This document shows positions 14,802-21,606 of a stretch of 21,657 bases of DNA, piece after piece. The stretch comes from an uncultured Paenibacillus sp. Lineage in GTDB: Bacteria > Bacillota > Bacilli > Paenibacillales > Paenibacillaceae. The stretch covers positions 1-21,657 of the forward strand of contig CALAWP010000045.1 of the NCBI GenBank assembly GCA_937895345.1. Reading direction: 5' to 3'. Each line of letters starts with the position of its first letter. Within the stretch, counting starts at the first letter, position 1. Made by a program: the position numbers and the translations under genes. Below the pieces are notes generated by a model that saw nothing but the letters and a program-made list of their open reading frames with translations, had not been told where the DNA came from and ran no database searches.

Positions 14802-16009
14802 CGATCGATAGAGAGCAAGGAGCGTCCATGGCGGCGGAACGTCCAGCCGGAGGCGCTGCGAATGGGAACGGTCGGCAGGCCGAGCTTGCGGGATGGGCGA
14901 GAAAGGTTGCCGAGACGATATTGAGCCAATGCAGGGAGGATGGCTTCCACGACTTTCCGCTTGAGCGCTGGGCGTACGTTCCCGGCATGCTGCTGATGGC
15001 GATGGCGCGGGCGGGCATTCAGCTGAACGACGACCGCTATTACGATTTTATGGACCGGCATATGAATCATTTTATCGCGGAGGACGGGACGATCCGCACG
15101 TATTCGCTGGAGGAGTACAATCTGGATCAGATCAACCAGGGCAAAAATTTGTTTTTCCAATACGCGCGCACAGGAGACCCGCGTTATGCGAAGGCGGCCG
15201 ATACGCTGGCCGCCCAGCTGATGAGCCAGCCCCGCACCTCGGAGGGCGGCTTCTGGCACAAAAAAGTATATCCGTTCCAAATGTGGCTGGACGGCCTTTA
15301 TATGTCGTCCCCGTTTCTGGCGGAATACGCCAAGCGGTTCGACCGGCCGGACCTGCTGGACGAAGCGGCGCATCAGCTGCTGCTGATCGAGCGGAAAACG
15401 CGGGACAAGCGGACGGGGCTGCTGTATCACGGCTGGGACGAATCGGGCGAGCAGGAATGGGCGGATTCGCTGACCGGCTTGTCGCCGAATTTTTGGAGCC
15501 GGGCCATGGGCTGGTATGCGATGGCCGCGGTGGACAGCCTGGAGCACTTTCCGGTGACGCATCCGAAACGGGGAACGATCATCGGCATTTTCCAGCGGAT
15601 GTGCAAGGCGCTGTCCGAAGTGCAGGAGCCGGAAAGCGGCCTGTGGTATCAGGTGCTCGATCAAGGCAGCCGCAAGGGCAACTATTTGGAGGCCTCCGGC
15701 TCGATCATGTTCGTGTACGCCATGGCCAAGGGGCTGCGCCTTCGCTACCTGGAGCCGAGCTTCCGGCCTGTCATGCTGAAAGGGTATGAAGGAATTATTC
15801 AACATCTCGTCACGGAAGACGGCCAAGGCGTCCATCTGCATCAAATATGCCACGGAGCGGGGCTTAGCCAGGACCGCAACGGCTCCTTCGACTATTATAT
15901 TTCCGAAGCGGTCGTCTCGGATCATTACATGGGCATAGGCCCGCTGCTGCTCATGGCGCTGGAAGCGGAGCGTTATTTGGAGGAAAGCGCCGGCGCCGCT
16001 TCGTCTTAA
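14798..16009 (+). CDS. Glycoside hydrolase family 105 unsaturated rhamnogalacturonyl hydrolase
   Basis: A 403-residue alpha6/alpha6-barrel enzyme of the YteR/YesR type. It removes the unsaturated galacturonyl residue left by pectate or rhamnogalacturonan lyases. Family landmarks: RWAYVPGMLLMAMARAG (58-73), LDQINQGKNLFF (109-120), the motif MWLDGLYMSSPF (162-173) with the likely catalytic Asp165, and HGWDES followed by FWSRAMGWYAMA. There is no signal peptide, so it acts in the cytoplasm. The start is GTG 14798, chosen because AGGAGGAG lies seven bases upstream and the codon overlaps the previous stop. The upstream frame from 14744 is inside the esterase gene. A terminator follows, so it closes the operon. 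Confidence 0.93.
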   Translation: MTIDREQGASMAAERPAGGAANGNGRQAELAGWARKVAETILSQCREDGFHDFPLERWAYVPGMLLMAMARAGIQLNDDRYYDFMDRHMNHFIAEDGTIRTYSLEEYNLDQINQGKNLFFQYARTGDPRYAKAADTLAAQLMSQPRTSEGGFWHKKVYPFQMWLDGLYMSSPFLAEYAKRFDRPDLLDEAAHQLLLIERKTRDKRTGLLYHGWDESGEQEWADSLTGLSPNFWSRAMGWYAMAAVDSLEHFPVTHPKRGTIIGIFQRMCKALSEVQEPESGLWYQVLDQGSRKGNYLEASGSIMFVYAMAKGLRLRYLEPSFRPVMLKGYEGIIQHLVTEDGQGVHLHQICHGAGLSQDRNGSFDYYISEAVVSDHYMGIGPLLLMALEAERYLEESAGAASS

Positions 16010-16047
16010 TGCTGAAATCATTTTCTCATCATACGGTTCGAAACATC

Positions 16048-16086
16048 ATTCCTCTCGGCCCGCACCAGGGTGGAGGGGATTTTTTT
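16048..16086 (+). terminator. Rho-independent terminator after GH105
   Basis: A stem of about 14 positions (16048-16061 with 16068-16081; two mismatches and two G-U pairs) with a GCACCA loop is followed by six to seven T residues. Confidence 0.82.
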
Positions 16087-16127
16087 CGTTTCAGGTTACC
16101 ATGACCGATGCAAGATCCAATTCGGGG

Positions 16128-16188
16128 TTGACAGCCGGCCAAGGAATGATTATAGTATCAAATGTAAATGAAATTGAGAATCATTATC
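16128..16188 (+). promoter_or_regulatory. Iron-regulated promoter with Fur box
   Basis: TTGACA (16128-16133), a 17-base spacer and TATAGT (16151-16156) make a near-perfect sigma-A promoter. At 16170-16188 a 19-base site matches the Fur consensus GATAATGATAATCATTATC at 16 positions. It lies just downstream of the expected transcription start, so bound Fur would block initiation or early elongation under iron-replete conditions. Confidence 0.88.
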
Positions 16189-16227
16189 TTTTTGGCAACC
16201 AACCAATCTATCGCAAGGGGTTTGAAC

Positions 16228-17190
16228 ATGATAAACAAAAAATGGCTTATTCCGCTGATCGCGTTCCTCGTCGCCGTCGTCAGCGCGTGCGGCAATAACA
16301 ACGCCGGCCCGTCCTCGAACAACGAAACGCCTTCGCCAACGGCTTCAAATGCGCCGTCGCAGGCTGCCGACGTTTCCGGCACGATAACGTACGAATCCGA
16401 GACCGGACCGGTGGAGGTGCCGGCCAACCCGACTAGAATCGTCGCTTTGACGAATGCGCCGAACGTGCTTGCGCTGGACGGACCGATAGTCGGCGTTGAC
16501 GAATGGACGAACAAAAATCCGCTGTTTACGGAAAAGCTGACCGGCGTCGAAGTTGTCTCGGAAACGAATCTGGAAAAAATCATCGAGCTTGAACCGGATC
16601 TCATCATCGCCGGCTCCCATATGCAAAATCTGGGCAAGCTGAGCGACATCGCTCCGACCGTCGTCTATACATGGGGCAAGCTCGATTATTTGGCTCAACA
16701 GCTCGAAATCGGCAAGCTGCTGAACCAGGAGCAGGAAGCGCAGGCGTGGATCGACGATTTCAAGCAGAGAGCGGAAGCCGCCGGTCAGGAAGTGAAGGCA
16801 AAGCACGGCGGTGACGTAACGGTGTCCGTATTCGAGACGGATTCGAAGAGCTTCTACGTGTTCGGCAACAACTGGGCTCGCGGAACCGAAATTTTGTATC
16901 AGGCGATGGGACTGGCCATGCCGGACAAGGTGAAGCAGGATGCGCTCGGACCGGGTTATTACACGCTGTCGCAGGAACTGCTTCCGGATTACGCCGGCGA
17001 TTTCGTCGTCATCAGCCGAAGCGCCGCAAGCGACAACTCGTTTATGCAAACCGAGCTTTGGAACGGCATACCGGCCGTTCAGAACGATCGGGTGATCGAG
17101 ATCGATACGGAAGCTTCCAGCTACAGCGATCCGATTACGCTGGAATATTTGCTTGATATTTTCAAGAAAGGGTTGCTGGGAGCCGAATAA
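16228..17190 (+). CDS. Iron-siderophore ABC transporter substrate-binding lipoprotein
   Basis: A 320-residue precursor of the periplasmic-binding-protein-2 (FhuD/FeuA/YfiY) class. Residues 1-21 are a lipoprotein signal with lipobox V18-S19-A20-C21, followed by a low-complexity Asn/Ser/Pro linker. The body shows family features: VEVPANPTRIVALTNAPNVLALDG, VDEWTNKNPLF, IIELEPDLIIAG and a C-terminal DPITLEYLLDIFKKGL. It would capture a ferric siderophore at the outer face of the membrane for an ABC importer. No permease or ATPase gene adjoins it, so its partners must be encoded elsewhere, as with several Bacillus orphan binding proteins. ATG 16228 follows AAGGGG by seven bases. An upstream in-frame ATG at 16168 would start inside the Fur box region and spoil the signal peptide. 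Confidence 0.92.
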   Translation: MINKKWLIPLIAFLVAVVSACGNNNAGPSSNNETPSPTASNAPSQAADVSGTITYESETGPVEVPANPTRIVALTNAPNVLALDGPIVGVDEWTNKNPLFTEKLTGVEVVSETNLEKIIELEPDLIIAGSHMQNLGKLSDIAPTVVYTWGKLDYLAQQLEIGKLLNQEQEAQAWIDDFKQRAEAAGQEVKAKHGGDVTVSVFETDSKSFYVFGNNWARGTEILYQAMGLAMPDKVKQDALGPGYYTLSQELLPDYAGDFVVISRSAASDNSFMQTELWNGIPAVQNDRVIEIDTEASSYSDPITLEYLLDIFKKGLLGAE

Positions 17191-17236
17191 ACCATCAGGC
17201 GGACACCCTTTTGGTGGCTTGTCTTCCTGCAACTTT

Positions 17237-17275
17237 CCCCCCTCATTCTCGTCAAGAGCATGGGGGGTGTTTTTT
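17237..17275 (+). terminator. Terminator overlapping the next gene's ribosome site
   Basis: CCCCCC (17237-17242) pairs with GGGGGG (17262-17267), with an inner CTC-GTCAA-GAG hairpin, and is followed by GTGTTTTTT. It ends the lipoprotein transcript. The G run in the 3' arm is also the only Shine-Dalgarno-like sequence for the GTG start at 17277. Confidence 0.78.
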
Positions 17276-17276
17276 G

Positions 17277-17822
17277 GTGAGAAAAATCGGGTTATGGTTG
17301 TTGGCGGCCGCAGCCGTCCTTATGATAGCCGCGCCGCAGCGGGTTAACGCCCTCGATTGTGTGGCGCCGCCGCCGGTAGAAGAAAGCTATGAACGTTATG
17401 ACGCGATCGTGCTCGGCAAAGTCGAAAGCATCCGAAGCAGCGGTTCGTTCCATATCGTTCGAATTGCCGTGCTGCAAAGCTTCAAGGGCGTCGATGAAAC
17501 CCGGATAGAGCTGCGCGAAAGCCGCGACTGGGGAGAAAGCGAGGTTGACGGCACCTATTTATATTTTATGAATTCATCCATCGGCAAGTGGGAAACCCCG
17601 CTTTGCGCACCGACCGTCGAGGCCGGCCGCGCGGCGGACAGTCTGGCTTGGCTGAAGGACAAAGAAATTCCTCTTCGGGCTTCTTTGCTGGAGTCCGATG
17701 AGGTTCGGGTCGGGAATGGACGGTCTGCGGACGTCATAGCGGCATCGGCCGCCGCCGGCGTATTGCTGCTGCTGCTGGCGTTCTTCGGTTACCGGTATTG
17801 GCGCAGGCGCAGAGGAAAATAA
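17277..17822 (+). CDS. Secreted, C-terminally membrane-anchored protein (TIMP/NTR-like domain suspected)
   Basis: A 181-residue protein. Residues 1-27 form a signal peptide (VRKIGLWLLAAAAVLMIAA...). The exterior domain starts with C28 and reads YDAIVLGKVESI ... HIVRIAVLQSFKGVDETRIELR, and a second cysteine (C110) follows. This layout (early Cys, xDxVxxGKV, beta strands, later Cys) resembles small OB-fold, TIMP/netrin-like bacterial proteins. A membrane helix (153-172) and an RRRRGK tail anchor it, so the domain faces outward. Function unknown. The start is GTG 17277 at the end of a terminator T tract, with GGGGGGTG as ribosome site. The upstream frame from 17211 adds a non-signal-like extension. 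It converges with the serine hydrolase gene. Confidence 0.72.
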   Translation: MRKIGLWLLAAAAVLMIAAPQRVNALDCVAPPPVEESYERYDAIVLGKVESIRSSGSFHIVRIAVLQSFKGVDETRIELRESRDWGESEVDGTYLYFMNSSIGKWETPLCAPTVEAGRAADSLAWLKDKEIPLRASLLESDEVRVGNGRSADVIAASAAAGVLLLLLAFFGYRYWRRRRGK

Positions 17823-17831
17823 GCTCCCGCA

Positions 17832-19010
17832 TTAACGAAAGCCGCCTGCCTTGCGAACGATATCCGTTATGGCGGTTAAGGCTCTGAAGCTTTGAGCGAT
17901 CGCCGCAGTGGAGCCGAAATTGAGGACGATATGCGTATCGCTGTCCGGATCGCAGAACAGGTGCGTGGCGAGTATGCCGATATGTCCGCGATACCGGGGA
18001 TATCCTCTCAGCAGGAAAAAGAACTGCTCAAAGCGGACTTCCATCATGCCGAGTCCGTAATGCAGGCCGGGGCGGAATTTGCGGTCGAAGCTGTCCATAT
18101 GCCGCAATGTGCCGGGCTGCAGCAGTTTGCCGCTTCGCAAAGCCCGGCTGAAGGCGAGCAGATCGTCGGCGGTCGATACGATGCCGCCGCCGGCCCAGTC
18201 GCAGCTCAAGCTGGCATAGCCGCTTACGTTGACGCCCTTGTGCCAGATCGGAGCCAAGGAACGGAGGGGACCGCTGGCCGGCTCGGAACGGTAGAGCATG
18301 CAGGAGTCGCGCATCCCGAGCGGCTGGAAGATGCGATTGTGCAGAAGAGATTCGAACGAAGCGCCCGCTGCCCGTTCGATTAACAATCCGAGCAGCACGT
18401 ATCCCGTATCGGAATAACGATACCGGATTCCCGGCGGGGCGACCGGTTCGAGATTTTCCCTGGCGGTGAGGAGAAGATCTTGAGGCGTCCAGACGCGGTC
18501 CGGCTCGCGCATGAACTGTTCGATCAGCGGCGCTCCGGATTTGACGGGACCTTCAAAATAATCCGAGACGCCCGAAGTATGGCCAAGAAGCTGTTCTACC
18601 GTCACTTGATCGGCATAATTTATTCCTTTGTAACGGAACAGTCCATCCAGCTCAGAAGGATCGAAATAATTGGACAGTTTGGAGCTCCAGTCCAGCTTGC
18701 CGCTCTCGATCAGCATGCCCGTCAGTACGGCGGTAAACAGCTTTCCGACGCTGGCGATATGATAAGGACGGGGCTGCGGTGCGGAAGAGTAGCGATAATC
18801 GAGCCCGAGCTTGCCGGAGTATAGGCGGACTTGCAAGTCCGCGTCGCCGCCTGTGGGAACGCCGCGGCGGTTGCGGGCATGTCGGGCTGCCGCGGCATCA
18901 AGCTTGCGCTGCACGGCCTCCGCCGCCGCGGCGTCAAGTTGATGCGGCATACGCGCTTCCTCCGCGATTTGAGCATGGTTTTCTTTTGTCATTCGGAACC
19001 GATCCTCCAT
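17832..19010 (-). CDS. Serine hydrolase of the beta-lactamase/DD-peptidase class C family (S12)
   Basis: A 392-residue protein of the penicillin-binding fold. The active-site SVGK tetrad (S87-K90, in HIASVGKLFTAV) and the second motif YSD (199-201, in RYRYSDTGYVLLG) are visible, along with LLGHTSGVSDYF (141-152). There is no signal peptide or membrane segment from the chosen start, so it is probably cytoplasmic, an esterase- or peptidase-like member, not a drug-resistance beta-lactamase. ATG 19010 follows AACGGAGG. The longer frame starting at 19157 would begin inside the shared promoter region and adds an unlikely leader. It is divergent from a PadR regulator that may control it. Confidence 0.85.
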   Translation of the reverse strand: MEDRFRMTKENHAQIAEEARMPHQLDAAAAEAVQRKLDAAAARHARNRRGVPTGGDADLQVRLYSGKLGLDYRYSSAPQPRPYHIASVGKLFTAVLTGMLIESGKLDWSSKLSNYFDPSELDGLFRYKGINYADQVTVEQLLGHTSGVSDYFEGPVKSGAPLIEQFMREPDRVWTPQDLLLTARENLEPVAPPGIRYRYSDTGYVLLGLLIERAAGASFESLLHNRIFQPLGMRDSCMLYRSEPASGPLRSLAPIWHKGVNVSGYASLSCDWAGGGIVSTADDLLAFSRALRSGKLLQPGTLRHMDSFDRKFRPGLHYGLGMMEVRFEQFFFLLRGYPRYRGHIGILATHLFCDPDSDTHIVLNFGSTAAIAQSFRALTAITDIVRKAGGFR

Positions 19011-19120
19011 GACAAACCTCCGTTCCTGCGTTAAGATGACTTCATAAGCGGTGGTACAGGCTGAAGCGAGAAGATGGATGAGCAGGTAATAGGATGGAAA
19101 ATATGGCTTTCGTTTTGTGA

Positions 19121-19146
19121 TACTATTAGTGATATATCTTATAGTA
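19121..19146. promoter_or_regulatory. Candidate PadR operator in the divergent promoter region
   Basis: TACTAT (19121-19126) and ATAGTA (19141-19146) form a perfect dyad around the palindrome GATATATC (19131-19138). It lies 47 bases before the PadR start and upstream of the divergent hydrolase, where an autorepressor would bind. The family match is positional only. Confidence 0.45.
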
Positions 19147-19192
19147 ATATTAACCAAGTTTATTTGTCAACGGTTAGGAGATGCAGGTTGGG

Positions 19193-19723
19193 ATGGAGCA
19201 TGTCATATTAGGTTTGCTAATGCTTAAGAGTCAGACGTTGTATGAGTTGAACCGGCATTTCGGCCAAGGGATTGCGCTGTTCTACAGCGCGAGCTACGGC
19301 AGCTTGCAAACGGCCATCAAAAAACTGCTGGAAAAAGGATTGATCGAATTCGAGGAACGGGTCGAGAACGGAAGGCATAAGAAGGTGTACGCCGTACTGC
19401 CGCATGGCCGGGAGGAGTTTTTTCACTGGATGCATGGCGAAACGCCGGACAATAAGCTGGAGGTTGCGGCGCTGTCCAAAATTTTTTTTCTCGGGCTGGT
19501 CGAAAAGGCGGAGGACAAGCGGTCCGTGCTGAATGAAATTTTCGGCAAGCTGGAAGCCGCCTTGGCCAATCTGGAGTCGCTGGACCGCGCGCTGGAAGCG
19601 GCGGAGGTGCCCGATGCTTATCGGGATGTGTTCCATTATCAGCGCCATACGCTTTCTTACGGCATAGGCTCGCACCGGTTCGCAGCCGATTGGGTGAAGC
19701 GGATGCTGAAGGAGCTGGAATGA
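19193..19723 (+). CDS. PadR-family transcriptional regulator
   Basis: A 176-residue PadR repressor. The N-terminal winged helix (about 1-80) has MEHVILGLLMLKSQTLYELNRHF, then SYGSLQTAIKKLLEKGLIEFEE and HKKVYAVLPHGREEF, all typical of the family. The C-terminal part (about 95-170) is a helical dimerisation region with EAALANLESLDRALEAAE. ATG 19193 is preferred to ATG 19181 because PadR proteins start at this point and the AGGAG at 19176-19180 is only just upstream of 19181. The 3' end is duplicated in tandem directly after the stop. It probably regulates itself and the divergent serine hydrolase. Confidence 0.9.
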   Translation: MEHVILGLLMLKSQTLYELNRHFGQGIALFYSASYGSLQTAIKKLLEKGLIEFEERVENGRHKKVYAVLPHGREEFFHWMHGETPDNKLEVAALSKIFFLGLVEKAEDKRSVLNEIFGKLEAALANLESLDRALEAAEVPDAYRDVFHYQRHTLSYGIGSHRFAADWVKRMLKELE

Positions 19724-19808
19724 CGGCCATACGCTTTCTTACGGCATAGGCTCGCAACGGTTTGCGGGCCGATCGGGTGAAGCGGATGCTGAAGGTGCTG
19801 GAATGACG
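19644..19808 (+). repeat. Imperfect tandem duplication of the PadR 3' end (82 + 83 bp)
   Basis: Copy 1 (19644-19725) contains the last 26 codons and stop of the PadR gene. Copy 2 (19726-19808) follows directly, with a handful of substitutions and one extra base (GCGGGCC for GCAGCC). Copy 2 is outside the gene and not translated in frame. The drift between copies shows that it is not an assembly stutter and is old enough to have diverged. Confidence 0.93.
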
Positions 19809-19839
19809 AAATGACGTCCCGTCACGAGAAGAAAGCCAG

Positions 19840-19951
19840 CTTTCGGGAGAGCAGGAAGCCGTCCTCAGGGGAAGCCGGCCTTCGGGAGAGCAGGAAGCCG
19901 TCGGGTGGTGCCGGCCTTCGGCAATCAGGAAGTCAGTCTCTGGGGGGGAGG
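19840..19951 (+). repeat. Three degenerate 36-39 bp tandem units
   Basis: Units at 19840-19878, 19879-19914 and 19915-19951 each begin with a TTCGG core and carry CAGGAAG. Units 1 and 2 share 22 consecutive bases; unit 3 is diverged. The rest of the stretch between 19809 and 20081 holds no recognisable gene. A 75-codon frame (19811-20038) covers the repeats and encodes repeated ESRKPS segments, but it has no ribosome site or known relative and is not called. No clear terminator for either flanking gene is seen. Confidence 0.85.
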
Positions 19952-20081
19952 AATGTCCGATTCTTGGAAAAAAGGAAGCAGAACTTCGGTGAAAATTCTG
20001 ATTCTGGAAACCGGCATTATCCTGTCCTCGGGACATAGCTCCTCTCCCCCTCATTCGTAAAAAAGCGGTTTTAAGGTAGAG

Positions 20082-21509
20082 TTACTTTGGTTGCTTTACA
20101 TTCAAGTTCAACCGGCGAATGATTTCATGCTCGCTATGGCCGATCGCTTCGAACCCAAGAGATTCGTACAGCCGGGAAGCCGGTTCGTTTTCCGGCCTGT
20201 GTCCGAGCAAGAGGGCATCGCATCCATGTTTTTCGGCGATATGGCTAATGAGCTCCTCCATGCCTGAGCGGCCAATCCCTTTTTGCTGATAACGGCGGTC
20301 TATCATGTAAGCCATAATCCAATAGCTTCCGTCCTCGGGATCGCAGGCGTATGCCGCAAAACCGGCGAGCTGCTCTCCGCAGTACAGCGCAAGGGGAGTA
20401 AAGCCGCAATAGGCAGACTCCGCCAGCCAATAAACGATCGGGACGGGAAACGTCCGCTGCTGTTCGGGGGCGGCCTCGAGCCGGGTGCAGGCGTGCCAAT
20501 TGCCGCTGTCGACGGGACGCAGCCGGACGGCAGGCTTCCAACGCCCGCGTATTTCGCAGCACATGCCGGTCAGCCTGCTTTTCAGCCGAACGGCCCATTC
20601 CGGCGCCTTCGATTCATCGAACCCTACCAAGCTCCGCATTATTCTTGCAAAGCTGTACAAGTCGTCAAACCTTTGGAACAAAGGAAGGGCAGCCTCGAAC
20701 TCTTCTTCTAACGCTCTGACGGACCGGTAGCCGGCTATAAATCGTTCTTTTTTTCTCTGGGCAGCTTCGTCCCCCAATTCCGGCAAATCGCCGAGTGCGG
20801 CGGCTATATCCATGACATACCAATGCACCATCGCATCGTCGAAGTCGAACGCGCTGTAACGGGACTCCTCGGCCATGTACGCTATATTGTCCGTTTCAAA
20901 ATCGTAATGAATCCATCCGGTCAGAGCGGGACCGGTGGGAAGCTCCGCCAGCCGTTCGCGCAATCGGTCAAGCTCGCTCCTCGCCGCCTGCTCCTGCGGA
21001 TGCCGCTCCAATACCATTTCAATGAAATCTAGCGCATCGCTCCAGCTTCGGTCCCGGGCTCGTTCGACGGGGTACGATTCGGACAGAAGGTGCAGCTCTG
21101 CAAGCGAACGCCCCCAGTCTTCGAAATGCCGGTCCGACATTTGCTCAAGCGGGACGTGCCCTCCGGCGGCTTGTTCGAACACAACGCCATGGCAGCGGCC
21201 CGCATTCGGCGTCTCGACCGTTTCGATCCAGCGGCCGTTCAGCGATCGGACGGGGGCTGCCGCGGGATAGCCGCCATCTATCAGGTGCAGCACGAAATCC
21301 AGCTCCCCTTGCATGCGTTCGACGGTATTGTCTTCTTCGCAAATGAACCGGAGATAGTGCCGGATGCCGTTCTTGTCGAAAACATATACGAAATTGCTGC
21401 TCGCCCTCCAAAAGGCCAGCGTCCCCTCATCATGCTCCCAGCATCGGAGCAGCTGTCTGGCCGCAGAATCGTCCGCCGTTCCCCGTATCATATTAGTTAA
21501 CTTCATCAT
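20082..21509 (-). CDS. Aminoglycoside-phosphotransferase-like kinase fused to a GNAT acetyltransferase
   Basis: A 475-residue two-domain protein. Residues about 15-320 are an APH/choline-kinase fold: the catalytic loop HYDFETDN (201-208) replaces the usual HGDxxxxN and is followed by the metal-binding FDFDDA (221-226). Residues about 328-475 are a GNAT acetyltransferase with the acetyl-CoA loop QQKGIG (408-413) and a C-terminal NEPASRLYESLGFEAIG. The GNAT half (LRPVDSGNW ... YWIMAYMIDRRYQQKGIG) resembles spermidine N-acetyltransferases of the BltD/PaiA group. The domain order is the reverse of the known AAC(6')-APH(2'') enzyme. The substrate is unknown, and antibiotic modification is only one possibility. 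Of two adjacent ATG codons (21509, 21506) the first is given, with GGGAGG ten bases upstream. Confidence 0.85.
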   Translation of the reverse strand: MMKLTNMIRGTADDSAARQLLRCWEHDEGTLAFWRASSNFVYVFDKNGIRHYLRFICEEDNTVERMQGELDFVLHLIDGGYPAAAPVRSLNGRWIETVETPNAGRCHGVVFEQAAGGHVPLEQMSDRHFEDWGRSLAELHLLSESYPVERARDRSWSDALDFIEMVLERHPQEQAARSELDRLRERLAELPTGPALTGWIHYDFETDNIAYMAEESRYSAFDFDDAMVHWYVMDIAAALGDLPELGDEAAQRKKERFIAGYRSVRALEEEFEAALPLFQRFDDLYSFARIMRSLVGFDESKAPEWAVRLKSRLTGMCCEIRGRWKPAVRLRPVDSGNWHACTRLEAAPEQQRTFPVPIVYWLAESAYCGFTPLALYCGEQLAGFAAYACDPEDGSYWIMAYMIDRRYQQKGIGRSGMEELISHIAEKHGCDALLLGHRPENEPASRLYESLGFEAIGHSEHEIIRRLNLNVKQPK

Positions 21510-21529
21510 CGTTGAATATCCTCCCATGG

Positions 21530-21571
21530 CCGATGAGAGGAGGAAGTTTAGCAGCTGCTACCTCTCATCGG
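21530..21571 (-). promoter_or_regulatory. Leader hairpin just upstream of the kinase-acetyltransferase ribosome site
   Basis: CCGATGAGAGG (21530-21540) and CCTCTCATCGG (21561-21571) are perfect 11-bp arms around 20 bases that include the palindrome TAGCAGCTGCTA (21549-21560). On the minus-strand transcript it ends five bases before GGGAGG. There is no U tract, so it is not a terminator. It could be an operator or a 5' leader structure affecting translation or mRNA stability. T-box signatures were not seen. Confidence 0.65.
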
Positions 21572-21606
21572 TTTTCTATTCATTGCGCACGTCTTCACAA
21601 CACCAT

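Noticed and set aside
13855..15018. Minus-strand frame of 387 codons across the esterase
   Set aside because: Extreme Arg/Pro/Ser/Ala composition typical of the antisense of GC-rich genes.
14723..16021. Minus-strand frame of 432 codons opposite GH105
   Set aside because: A shadow of a recognised GH105 gene, Arg/His/Gln-rich with no motifs or ribosome site.
17190..17225. Small CACC-CTTTT-GGTG hairpin after the siderophore-binding protein
   Set aside because: Only four base pairs with no T tract. The real terminator is the C6/G6 hairpin at 17237.
19317..20054. Minus-strand 245-codon frame through the repeats and PadR
   Set aside because: Its length comes from repeats and the antisense of PadR; no recognisable domain.
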